Below are positions 47,471 through 59,018 of a stretch of 64,000 nt of DNA, in pieces. Origin of the DNA: Parus major (taxonomy: Eukaryota > Chordata > Aves > Passeriformes > Paridae); NCBI RefSeq assembly GCF_001522545.3, contig NC_031773.1, positions 24,773,035 through 24,837,034 on the forward strand. The letters run 5' to 3'. The notes beneath the pieces were generated by a model. That model did not search any database, had not been told where the DNA came from, and saw nothing but the letters and a program-made list of their open reading frames with translations. The number at the start of each line of letters is the position of its first letter. Within the stretch, counting starts at the first letter, position 1. A program made the translations under genes and the position numbers.

Positions 47471-48185
47471 TGTGTGTTGCCAGGGCTAGGTTGGTGCAGC
47501 ATGGCTCTATAACTTTGACTTGGTTTCACTGGGAAAATTGACTTGAATGTGCGTGCTAAAACTGTGCAAGATAAGAAAAGAAACACATAGAAGCTAAATT
47601 TTTGCAACTGCAGTAGTTAGAAGGAAGGGATTAAATGAGGAAAACACTTCCTCGAAGTATATAAAAATTCCAGGAATAGAGTATAAAATTAGTTGAAAAC
47701 TCAGCAACCCTGATGAACAGCCCACTTGAAGGAACAATGGCAACCAGTCCTCTCTGACATGACTGATGACTGCCAGGCCAGTGAAGATACATTGAGTGTC
47801 TCATTGAGGTTGTGAGAATGTTAACACCTAGTTCTGTAACTCATTAATCATTTGTATCAGCCAATAAATAATTGCACTGCACTCTTAAAGGAGACTTGAA
47901 AAGTCTCCTTGAAAGTAAAAAGTGGCTGAGAGAAGCACCCAGTGCCATTTTTCCCTGACTTGGGTGTTGCCCCCACAGCTGACGACCATCCCTCCTTCCA
48001 GCATCCCCAGCTGCAGCCCACTCCTGTCTCTGCAGCAACCACCCCCTGACCATGGCCATGCAGAAGGAGGTGGTGGAGACACAGTGCTACCACACTAGGC
48101 TGTGTCTGTCCTCTCCTGAAGAGGCTTTCTTCACCTAGTATGTCTCCAGAGATTTTCTCTATTAAAATCTCTGGGGTCTGCAAAT
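47471..48185 (+). mobile_element. Possible old solo LTR
   Basis: Features in an LTR-like order are a TG-rich start near 47471, a TATA-like tatataaa at about 47660, an AATAAA in ccaataaataat near 47863, a perfect 10-bp stem hairpin at 47888-47910, a C-rich stretch, and an end at ggggtctgca near 48182. I cannot find a target-site duplication, and I do not recognise the family with certainty. No gag, pol or env sequence is next to it. Limits are guesses. It could equally be unique sequence. Confidence 0.25.
47888..47910. other. Perfect hairpin, 10-bp stem and 3-base loop
   Basis: AAGGAGACTT, then gaa, then AAGTCTCCTT. The arms are exact reverse complements. It lies just downstream of an AATAAA and may be an RNA hairpin of a retroelement or a small cruciform. 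Confidence 0.8.
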
Positions 48186-48578
48186 AAAAGATTCTTAAAC
48201 TGTCTGAAAATCAAAGCTCATTGGAAAAGAGCTGAATTTCAAAGGAAGTAATATGATGAGGGTTTTAACCTCAAAAAAAAAAAAAATTTCTAAATATGTT
48301 TATGTGGCACAGCTAGGGGTAAAGAATAACAAGTAATTATAGAGTAATCATCTGTGGCTGACTAATTGTTCTTCAGCAGTAACTCTCAGTAGTACTTATT
48401 TTTAAATACAAATTACTTTTGTAAATGTATATGTTATACATGTGCTCTAAGTCTCACTAGTTTCTATTAATTAAATGTAACATTGTATAAATTACTGTTT
48501 GTGTTTCCCTGAATAAGGGAAATTAAATATATGGCACTTATTTGATATATAAAGGCGTCCATGTCATTTTTCTTACAG
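48186..48578. other. Non-coding AT-rich stretch before the candidate exon
   Basis: No gene or repeat is recognised apart from an A13 run near 48273. It ends in the splice acceptor cattttcttacag of the candidate exon. Confidence 0.5.
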
Positions 48579-48721
48579 ATATGTTCAAGGAATAACCCAT
48601 AATATGGAGAAAACAAAACCCAAGAAAGAAAATAATGAAATGGGCAAAGGTATAGTAATCAATTCATCACATTTGAGTTTGCTGCAGAGAACTGATGTCA
48701 GTTTTTGTGCAGATACTTCAG
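48579..48721 (+). CDS. Candidate exon of an unrecognised gene, with possible start codon
   Basis: A 143-base segment between a good acceptor (gtcatttttcttacag) and a strong donor (cttcag|gtaagaaag). One frame is open throughout: 1 base, 47 codons, then 1 base. An in-frame ATG at 48604 has A at -3 and G at +4, so translation could begin there, giving residues 1-39 (MEKTKPKKEN..., lysine- and asparagine-rich, hydrophilic). The single base left at the donor pairs with the two bases that open the exon at 58181, making a GAT codon and keeping the frame. I recognise no domain and cannot find a convincing upstream coding exon in phase, so it may be a first exon, an internal exon of a longer gene, or part of a lncRNA. 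Confidence 0.3.
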
Positions 48722-51700
48722 GTAAGAAAGTGGAGCTTTCCACATGATAATCCAAGTTTTGCTCTTAATTACACCATGGTTAAACTTCAACTTCAGTACG
48801 TCGATCAATTTGAATTACATGCTGCTTACTCTAGGTCTTTGGAGCAAAAAGAGTAATTTATCTCAATTCACATTTCCTCAGATTTCTTTCTTGGCCTCCA
48901 CAACTCTGAAAGAAACACAGATAATTTCTTATATGAGAGGGGTAAACATTTTTTAAAATAGAAAACCACTAAGGTTTTTTGAGTGTACTTATGAGTTTCA
49001 CAAAGACAAAAGGCTTTTTCCTTCACGTGAGGAAAAGTGGCAAGACAAGTGAGGGAGCTGTGTTCTCCACAAGGTGTTCCATGAAGTGATGCTGACCAAA
49101 GAGCCTCTTCCAGCCACAGATAGGGAGTGTCAGGTAAAGCAATTAAGTACCTAATAAAGTCCTTGAAGGAAAAGTAGAACCTCATAGCCTCTGCTGGTAG
49201 TCAGCTGAACCAGAATAAAATTATTTTGAGGAGAACAGCTGTATTTGAAGCAATATTTTGATTGTATGTATATTCCCTGTAGAATCCTATAAGGTTCTTA
49301 TTACAATAATATTCGTAATAGCTGGGCAGAAGATTTGAAGGCCTTGTCCTTCCACTGTATTCACACTTTGAATTCTTGGAAAATAACTCATGTAGTGAGC
49401 CATGTGGGTAGGAAATATCTTGTCTGTGAATGCCAGAGTATGCATGAGTTGGGATCTTGAACTCAACAGCATCAGGATTTGTTGTATTCTTTACAGAATA
49501 TATTTGTATCTGCAGCCCTTTACAAGCTGGAAACTCCATGTGCCCAGGTCTTCTATTACAACCAACTTAAATTAAGTTGCTGTTCTGTAGGAAGAAATAC
49601 TCAAAACCAATTTTGTCTCAAAAGAAAAATTAGCTTGCCGAGTAAACATCATAATTTTACTTGGAAATAAATTGCATGGAATTATTACCTTAATCACTGC
49701 TATAATTATTTCCAAAATTAAGAACTAAATAAAATGTTTTCTTTGAAATAGAATTAAAGTTTCCTTGAGGATTAATCTTTTCCACTTTCAAAGAAAATCC
49801 TCTTGATAGAAGTACGTTTTATATAGAGTATGTAAATGCTTGTCTCAATGATTTTTTTTCCCCCCTCCAAAAGGCCTGAAAGAAGGTTTGTACATCTTTG
49901 AGCATAGCAGAATCCTCCTGTACTTTCCTAGATAGAAAATTACTGTTGGGAATTTGTTTGGCTTTCCTATTTCCAGAGCTTTTCTGAACCAGGTACATTG
50001 AGAATAATGCTCTTAAATTTTTGCTTGTTATGATGTCTTGGTCAGATCTTAGCCATATTGGTGGGAAAACACTAGAAAAATCTCACTAGTCAACAGAAAA
50101 GAAAGAAATATCTACTTCTACAGAGGACCTTCCTCAGGGAATTTGTGATGAGCTCTCAGACAGGAGTTCACTAGAACCAGTAAGAATAAGGCTATTGGAA
50201 AAAAATCCTTTATTCAAAAGAGAAACTGCTGAAATTAGTAAAGTATTGCAAATGTAGGAGATAATTACAGGGTAGAAACCTGTGTGCCCTTACATCCCAT
50301 ACACAAATAAAACAACTAGTGAAGGCAGTGTAGAGGAGTTGTTGTGTTATCAATCTGAACTAAGAGTTGAGAAGACAGGCACAGACAGACCAGAGAGATG
50401 TTGAGGAGAAGCTTCCTTGAGAAATGTGAGTTCTGGAGCATGAGAGGCTGAGCTACATATTCCTACAGCTAAAGAAAGGTCTGTCTCTTGTGTACACAGG
50501 TCTGACTCCAGACCACTTAGTAAACACTGCATATTTCAGGCATTACCTCAGCATAACACATCTTACTTTTTGTTTGAAACTGGTAAGAGTGGAAGGATTT
50601 GATTTATCTTATAGAGGACATTAACACAACAGGTCAGTGATTTCCTGCAATGAACAGAGAAACATATCTTTTTACACATTTACCATGCACAGAAATAACT
50701 TGTTTTTACCACCAAAATATGAGTAGGCTCCTGATATGTTACATGGAACTGCAAAAAGGAATATTATATTTAAAGAAATCATGAATTCAAGTCTGGAAAA
50801 GAAGATTATGTATTTATACTGGCTATTAGATGTAGAAATTCTTAACAGTTATATACCAGCTTTGCCAATGTAGTTTCAGGGCAGACAAAACTGGATTGCC
50901 ATAATAGAATAAATCTTTGAGTCTTGATGAAGATTTTATAACCTTCCCTATCATAAAAGTAACAAATACTCTTTACATCTATAATACAACTGTTTTGTGC
51001 TTAAAACAAAATTAACAAATATCTGTTAAAAATATGAAGTGAATTAAAATTTTATCTTGAGTTGCTGTTACAGAGTCATTCAAAGTCCAATAAAGTAATT
51101 TCTTTGGCTCCCACTTATGATTGGTCAGTGCTTTGTCCAGAACAACTTACATATATTTCATGCCTTAAGACTTACAATGCCTATGATTAAATACACAAAG
51201 TTGTTTAAATAGACAACTTAAATGTTTATATAGAAGTGTTTTAGCTGTCGTCTGCCTATCAGAAATAAAGCAGCAAAGTACTACAAGTGTTTTATTCTGT
51301 TTTCATAACTCTTTTATCTCCACAATGACAAACGTGTAATAGCATTTCTCTGCTGTTCCAACAGCCAGGATAACCCTCTGAGACCACAGAGAAAGCCCTC
51401 TGTAGTATGCACCTGAAAAATTAGAGAAAGGGGAGAAAACCTACAGACATTGTTACTTTGTTTCAGTCTGACCATAATTCCCTTTTTGGGGAATTTGGTC
51501 TGCAGGTAGGTCATTCTGTCTATCTTTCCAAGCTCCAGGAAAACAACCCAAGTTACGGCCTTTCCTTGCTTGCATGGTTGTGTAGAGAAGTGTGACGGCA
51601 CATGGTGTGGGAATAAGCAAAAGAGGTAAAGGATAAGATTGATTTTCAAAAGACTATCTGCCTGAGTCCTCCAAGACAGACAAATTGGTTTCCCCAGAGT

Positions 51701-54700
51701 CTGACCTCCGTGAAATGTTAAGATAAAAATGTTGGAAAGTACTGGAGCATAAATGCTCTTCTGATCTTAGACTGTATAGACATGATCCAGACCATCTGCT
51801 GGGAGCCTTACATCTATCACTTTCATTGCTTTATATTAAAAAAAAATAAAAATAAAAGGAAAACAAAAAAGAGAGGTTTCAAAGAGCCCTGAATTCTTCA
51901 GGTGTCATTGTACAGATGGATACTAAAAATCAGTTTTATTTTCCATTCTTGAAAGGCTAGTTGATAGTAAGTAATGGCCAACTGCTGAGGCATTGTATAC
52001 TGAGACACAGGGAGTGTGCAGTACTTGGGACAGTGACTTAAATTTTAATAGCTGACTGGCAAAACTCAGTTCTGGCCAAATCTGTATCCTGTCTCTTTGC
52101 TGCATTGCATTGTATCATACTTCACTAAGTCACTGTTATTTTAAAACTTTTGGTTTCAAAGCCACTAATGTTTTAATCTAGCTGCGAGCAAATGCTCTGA
52201 CCTGTCTGACATCAATTCAGAACAACAAAGAATTTGTGTGTGGTAATTTCACATGTAAATGTTACTATAAATTATGGTATCACCGAGAATAATTTTTTAT
52301 AGCATTTCAGCTCACAAGATAAAGATAGGTTCAAAAGTCCAATGCATACAGTATATCAGTTTATTTGCTGTAATTTTAATAGTTTTATGGTAATATTCAA
52401 ATGATTTGATTTATAGGTCACAGTTTGGGGCTTGGGTGCTTTGATATCATCTGACATCTCATCTGAAGGATCAAGTTCCTCACTAGATCTTTAAGAATCT
52501 TTTAGTAATTTGCAAAGTTAACTTTTCAACATCTACTCAAGTAGTCTTTCTAGTTCAGAGGTAAATTTGTGATTAGCATGGATTCTGATTCCATCTAATT
52601 AAACGTTAACTATTTTAAAAATACCTTAGTTAAATTATTGACTTCTTTGAAGAATTATTTTTAAGATGTTCCTGTATCTTTTACCCCAGTTTCCTTTGAT
52701 TTTTGCTTCTCAGTTATAGTTTTGAATTTCTTAAAATAAATGCGGGTCAGGAGTTTGCCAAGCTGTTATTATACTGCAGCATTGATTGCTAGTGATAATC
52801 TTTTAGAGTGACTTCTAATTCATGTGCTATCTAAATCTATTTTGATTAGATGCTTGGGGACAATACAGGGTACAGGGGAAAACTAAATATGGAATGACCG
52901 TTTAGAAAACACAGTCCTGTTAAATGCAGGTCCACAAAAGTGAGCATCACTTGTGCATATTCTTTGCTGTGCGTTGGAGTCTCTGTTCAGTAAACCCTTG
53001 TTGAAGGATTGTGAGAGGTTTGACAGATGAATTGCTGAGGTAATTACTTAGTTCCTTTCCATCTCACTAGCTTTTTTCCAATAAATGAAGGCTTAAATTC
53101 TGGTTTCAACAATTCTAATCTCAATAGCACAGTCAATTACAGTAAAATGCCTATATATTTTTTCCAGAGTCAGATTCCTTTCTTCCAGTTGTTTATTGTT
53201 TAAGTCAAGAACTAGCATATGTATGATAAATTTATCCAGTCACAAATGAAAAGGAAATGAAACTTTCAGTGGCAGGTGCATTTTTAGCTGATGCTGTTAC
53301 CATCCACCAAATTATTCTGTTTTTAAGCAACAAATGAGTATAAAATGAAAGCTAAAAGAGAAAATTACTGCTTTGTATAAATACCTCACAAATAAAAATG
53401 AGAGAGAAGAGCCTCTTCCAGGAGAAAAAGCTAACAGACTGTTGTCACAAGAATACATGTTTTTATAAATTTAAGAAAAAAAATAGTATACGTGCCAAAG
53501 TTATGTTTTCCAAGTATATTATAACATTTCTTTTGCCAGTGTAGCTTTCATAATTGCAATAGTTACTGTGTTTTACATTTCTAACATCACTATTTTTGAC
53601 AGTACTCTGTTATGATCTTCTTTTCCTAGCTAACTATTACAGTGCAGTCAGTATTCATTCTGTATGAACTAAGGCTACATTAAAGTCTCATATAGTACAA
53701 ATTTTACTGTCAGATACTGATGAATGCTGATTGTCAAACATTTCATTAAATTCAATATGTATCTCATGTAACTTGAATATAAATGCCATGTCTAAATCTA
53801 AACTTTTTAGAAGTGTTTTATAACTCTCAGTAGTGCTCTTAATATCAAGTAGCAGAATACCTGATATATAAAGGCATTAACAAATACATTATTTCCTGCA
53901 CATTTTATTTCAGTGGAAGGTTTACTTTTCTCCATTTAGTTGCTTCAGAAATTAAAGCTCCTTGAAAGCCCAGTTTAGCACATTAGCTAGTTTCCTGAAG
54001 TTTGATTATGAATTACTCTCTATCTTTGCAGGAAAGACAGTATTTATGTTAGGCAAAGCAAACATTTCAATGTCAAGCTTGACATTCTTATTTTAGCCCT
54101 TTGACACATTAAATAAAATAGAACTCAGACTGGAGTGGGTAAGGTGTTTCTTTAAATTTCCATAAACAGAACTGGCTTATGTCTTACAGTCAAAACAATC
54201 CTGCCAAATCCATATGCCTTTCTAAAGCTCAGATGTGATTGTTGCAAACAAAAATTTAAAACTGATATAGAATCATAAGGTGACACTTGGTGAGACCACT
54301 GTCAGTGCTCACCTTTCGTTTCATTTGGAAACTTAAATGTGAAACAAAGTCAGTACATATGGATCCAACATGAAACATTACATAATCAGTTAGAAAATAG
54401 GTAATTCTGGAGACATACTCTTTGAACCCCCATATTAACTAAAAGGAAGATTCCAGTCCCAATATAACTAAAAACATAGGCATGTCATGTATATTTGTAG
54501 TCATACATGGAGTAGTCTGTGCTAGGATTTGAGAGCAGAGGAAATAAAGTGAGAGTTCTTCTCACATGCTCTCACAGCTTTAATATAAGGTAAGTATGCA
54601 AAACATTAGATATTAATTTATTGCTCCTTTCCTAAGGGCTTTTATTTCCTTTCTGTTATCTAATTGTCTCTGTCTAATTTATTTGAGGCTAACACACTTA

Positions 54701-57700
54701 CATGGGGAAAAATATAACTCTTCTAAATTCCTCCAGCTTCTCAGAATGCTGATTTTGAACAATGCTGCTGATCATTATTTGTATCCCTTTGTAGGCAGAT
54801 GTTGTCTAGAAGAAACATTTTTGTACTCTTGTAGAAACTGTGTGTAGACAAAGAATGAAAATGAAAAAAAGTCACAATGTACTAGTGTTCCAAATGAAAA
54901 TGAGGGAAACCTACAGTGCAATTGCTGTCATTACAATGAAATTAGGACAACCATGTTCTCTGTTGTTTCTTTAACAAAGTGGTTATTTTTCATAATTTAG
55001 CATTTTATTTCTTCACCTTCAAAACTGCCACTCTGTCACATGAGAAACTTAATTTCTCATTACAATTTCAGCACTAGTACATATTAAGTGTCAGCATACA
55101 CAGTTAAATGAATGTCGTTTTTCAAGTTGGCTGTGAGAGGTCTTAATTCATATAAAGCACTGTGTTAGACTAGCATAGCACATAGTTACATAGCACGTAG
55201 AAGTAATATAGATACACAAAAGGAAGTTCTTTAGAGTGAAATCTGCTGCTGTTAGTGGAAAAGAACTACATTGTCATGATGTTCACCTGAAAAAAATGTA
55301 CCCCAACATTACCACACATCCAACAACAATCTTTCTATATGCTTAAATAAATAGTACCTTAAATTGAAAGTGAGGTGAGACTTTGTATTTGAAATTGCAA
55401 AGCATTCCACATTTCAGTGAGTGAAACTTTGCAAATGTGGGAAGCCTAAAGATTACTCACAAACCTCAATATATTAATGTAAAAAATGCATTGACATCAA
55501 AGTATGAAAGATACCCTTAGTTCTCTCTACCTGTCTTAACTTTTGAATTCTCAGAATATATTTATCTAATGATTTTTTAAGATCTGTATTTTTTCTTATA
55601 AAATAATATAAAATTTTTCTTATAAAATAATTTGAAATAAGTAGCATCAAATATTGCAGGTGAGTTTATGATGGACATACACATGAAGCAACAGTGACAG
55701 GAAAAGAGAAATGAAAGAAGATAATAATGTTAATGTTTACTCAGAATAATAATTTCTCTGGGTTTGTTAACCCTTCTTTAATTACAAGTATAGGATTCAT
55801 GATAGAAAATTGCAAACATATGTGCATACACATGTGGATAAAAACTCATTCTGAAAAATGTCTGCTGTTTTGGGAACACATTTTCTTGTCCTTTGTGTTT
55901 TTTTAATTGTTTTTATATTTCATTTTTTTGAAAGGTTTGACTTTTATTTCAAGCAGAATATTCACTTTGTTATCTGATTGTTAGTGATGTGGCTACTTTT
56001 TTAATAATACATATTTACATGAAAGATGTGGAAATCATTTGACTCCAAAAATTCCATTAATATCTCTCTGACAAATTATAAAAGTATCAGGGCTTTGTAT
56101 TTGTGATATTATAAGTCCAGAAGGGAAAATAGAAAATTTTGGCACATAAAATTTGTGAGCTAGTTTAATGCAGTGGAGGTAGCCATGAAAGTCCAAAAGA
56201 AATTTAAATATCAAAATTTCAAATTTCAATTACTCCTTAAGAACTTGACAATTCCTTGCTGTCATTTTGCATTGACATGTGGACAGTGTCAAAGTTGTCC
56301 CAAGGGTTTCTCCTAAACAAGTAAAAATGCCACCCTAACTTTTCTCATTCTCTGTACAAGCAGAAAGTTACTTTCTTTGTAGTGCTGCTTGCATTTGACC
56401 AAGTACCAGAGCAGAGAGGGAGAACTAAGAGCAAGGAAAGAAATCTCAAAGATCTGCAATAATTCTGGAAAAATTTTCAAGCATCTGTATTTCAGGTTTT
56501 TAGGTTTGAAATAATTTCACATGTGTGTAATTACATCATACTTTGTTTCACACTCTTATTCCAGGTTTCACAGGTGGTTTTTTTTACCCCTTGCTAGTGC
56601 CATAGCATCCATTTACACAATTCTCACACTTGCAAACTTGCCTGCTCTGGAATTGTTTTGGTGAAAAACATTGTCTACTCAGAGGCTTTTGCAATCTGTG
56701 AGACTTAATGAGATTTCCAGTTCTTGACTATGTTTGACATCTTGTCTGAGAACAAATTTTAGACCAAGACCTATATTTTCAGTGTCCAGAACTCTTTTTA
56801 CTTGGTGAGAACTGATTTTCAAAGTTATAAGAAGAAATAGTGTTAGTCCATTTCAGGCTGGTAAAAAGTTACAATTTGGGTTCTGAAGGTTATTTCAGTG
56901 TTTATAAAATTGGGGGCAGAGGGAAGGAAGAAGAAAGTAATCATTCTGATACCTCTAATAGAATTCTGTGGATTTCTGAGTGAAAAAAAATATTTTTATG
57001 TTCTTGAACTTCAAGCTAACTAGCCAAAAAAGACAGTTTCTCTCTTCTTATAAATATCTTCAGTGATCATGTATGCTGAGAATCCTCCCTCTAAATTATT
57101 TCCCTGTGAGTCACACGCAAATTCTTTGTCAGACTGTACTGAGTTTTCCCATAGTAAATCATCTTGGCATAATCCTGGGCTCAATAACTAGAAACAGTTA
57201 ATTAAAGAGGAGAGTCTGATACTCAAAAGTTTGGCATGGGTACACTTCTGGAGCTGGAGAAGAGCAGCACCTCTGCCTGATGTTCCACTCTGCTCCTGCA
57301 ATCCTGCTGGCCTTTTCTGGCCCCTCTGACTGCGCTGTGTTCCTGCTCAAACACCACCTGCACTGAGACTTTTGTCCAAAAGCACTGGGGAGCTCCATAC
57401 TGTGTGAAAATATACCAGCCTACCTGTTTCAGAGAGCTTTGATCCAGCCTGAAACATTGCCTCGTAAATTCTATATTTAAAATAAAGCACCAAAAATACA
57501 GAGGAAAATTAATATTTTGTTTCTGCTGATGCAGTTTAAAACAATGGTAAGACTTCAACAACATGAAACTTACTAAGACCTAGAAGAAATTGAGTAGCAA
57601 TTAGTTTAATTAAAGGACTATAAAAATTTGTAAAAATACATAAACGTGATGTATTTAAATGAACAAATAGCAACACCTTTGCCACTTGGGTCACAGATGG

Positions 57701-58180
57701 CAATGCTATCAACTCTTTGATTTTCACTAATTTCTACTTTTTTGAATGTGAGATGTGGAAATACACTCAAGCCTACAAAAAAATTACCTAAACAGAGATC
57801 CAGCAAAAAATGTGAACCAAAAAGGCCAGATCTAACTGGTTAGCTTTTCTGTATATTTATCTTTGAGAATCACTTGAACTGCTAAAGAACAGAAATGCTG
57901 ATTAAGTAAGAGATTTCAGAAAATTACTGAAAATCTCTAAAATCTGACCGCCCTACAGTGCCCATGCCCATTTCCAGGATAATAAATCCTTAAACACAGT
58001 GAAAGTGATGCATTAGAGAGTGTCAAAATTATCATTTGTTCCAGACAAGCTGGTAGTGAGTATGCATATGTTATTAGTATGTGGTCTGGTATAATCTGTG
58101 AAAAATGACTTTGTGAGCGCAGTCACAAAGGAGTCCATCCAGTAAAACATCTAAAAATGCTTTTTTTCTCTCTTCTATAG
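48722..58180 (+). other. Putative 9.5-kb intron, AT-rich
   Basis: The stretch runs from the gtaaga donor to the tttttttctctcttctatag acceptor of the candidate gene. I see no recognised exon, CR1 or LTR in it. It contains an A-rich run (about 51838-51870), a 24-base tandem duplication of ttcttataaaata (about 55590-55635), and a GC-richer patch at 57230-57420. A tctcacag acceptor followed 12 bases later by aag|gtaagt at 54590 would make a microexon, but in this phase it introduces a stop. Much of 50.6-56.3 kb is plain AT-rich sequence. Confidence 0.35.
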
Positions 58181-58518
58181 ATGACAAGGGCAAGTTTGGA
58201 ATCATTAAAAAAAAATCCAAGACTGAAAAATCTGTTCATATTAGAAACAGTCCTAGGAGAAAATTCTCTTTTATTCTTAAGCAAGTTTTGCTGAGCCCAG
58301 GAGCACTGTATGAAAATATTGAAAATTTAGCCAAATTAACCATAAATTTAATGCTATTCAGAATAACAAATAAGTTAATAACAATTACAATATCCAGTAC
58401 TAGATCAGAAAGCACAGACTTGTTTAATAGTGGAATAAATACCTCAGATTTTTTTACATTTATAGAAATAAAAATATTATTACAACTCTTTTGTTCTATT
58501 TCCACCCCTTTCTTATAG
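58181..58518 (+). CDS. Candidate terminal exon of an unrecognised gene
   Basis: It follows an excellent acceptor with an unbroken pyrimidine tract (tttttttctctcttctatag). In the phase set by the exon at 48579 the frame is open for 111 codons to TAG at 58516-58518. With the start at 48604 the product is 151 residues. It has a basic stretch (KKKSK at 49-53 and RRK at 65-67, resembling a bipartite nuclear localisation signal), then a region rich in L, I, T and N (about 81-111), and a hydrophobic C-terminal segment (about 129-147). I recognise no family, signal peptide or classic membrane helix. An open run this long in about 62 percent AT DNA is unlikely by chance (roughly 1 in 2000 for a given start), but the window offers many trials. 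The alternative is a non-coding exon. Confidence 0.3.
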
Positions 58519-58988
58519 AGAAAGACATTGTTAATGCAAACTCAAAGCAATAGCTCAGTTTAGCAGGGCATTCAGTTAGAAAACAACAAGGTTTCTTTTG
58601 CAAGACCATCTATTTTACAAGTCCACTAAGGGAAAAGGAGGTAAACAGTTAATGACAGACTTGGGAAAAACTCTTATTGTGAATGAATTATTTTCAGAAA
58701 ACTGTGCTTTAAAGTTTACAAAAACTAATAGAAAATTATAAGATTTTATAGGTCAAAAAGAGAAATATCAAAAATTTTTGAAAATGGAAAATACAACAAT
58801 TTAAATATAGTTTGTTTTGAATTTAGCCAAATACATTTTAAAAGAAGATTACACAGGCGAAAAAAGTTAAAACTTTGCCTTGAACTGAATTAATCATTTA
58901 ATTGAAACATTTTTTATTTCCTGCCAGTGAGATAAAACACATATTCTGTTTCAGATTGACCAGAAATTCACATTCTCATTTTTTATAT
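58519..58988 (+). other. Putative 3' UTR of the candidate gene
   Basis: A-rich unique sequence between the stop at 58518 and the AATAAA cluster. No other feature is seen. Confidence 0.25.
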
Positions 58989-59018
58989 AATAAATGTTAA
59001 ATAAATTTACATAATAAA
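58989..59018 (+). terminator. Cluster of three AATAAA polyadenylation signals
   Basis: AATAAA occurs at 58989-58994, 59000-59005 and 59013-59018, followed by a T-rich stretch. It lies about 470-500 bases after the stop of the candidate terminal exon, a usual 3' UTR length. The surroundings are extremely AT-rich, so chance occurrence is likely and no cleavage site can be shown. Confidence 0.3.

Noticed and set aside
44067..48721. Splicing 44067-44150 directly to 48579 as upstream coding exons
   Set aside because: In the only frame leaving two bases the junction codon becomes TGA, so the coding frame would end.
54578..54589. 12-base microexon between tctcacag and aag|gtaagt
   Set aside because: In the phase needed by the candidate gene it reads into TAA, and there is no other support.
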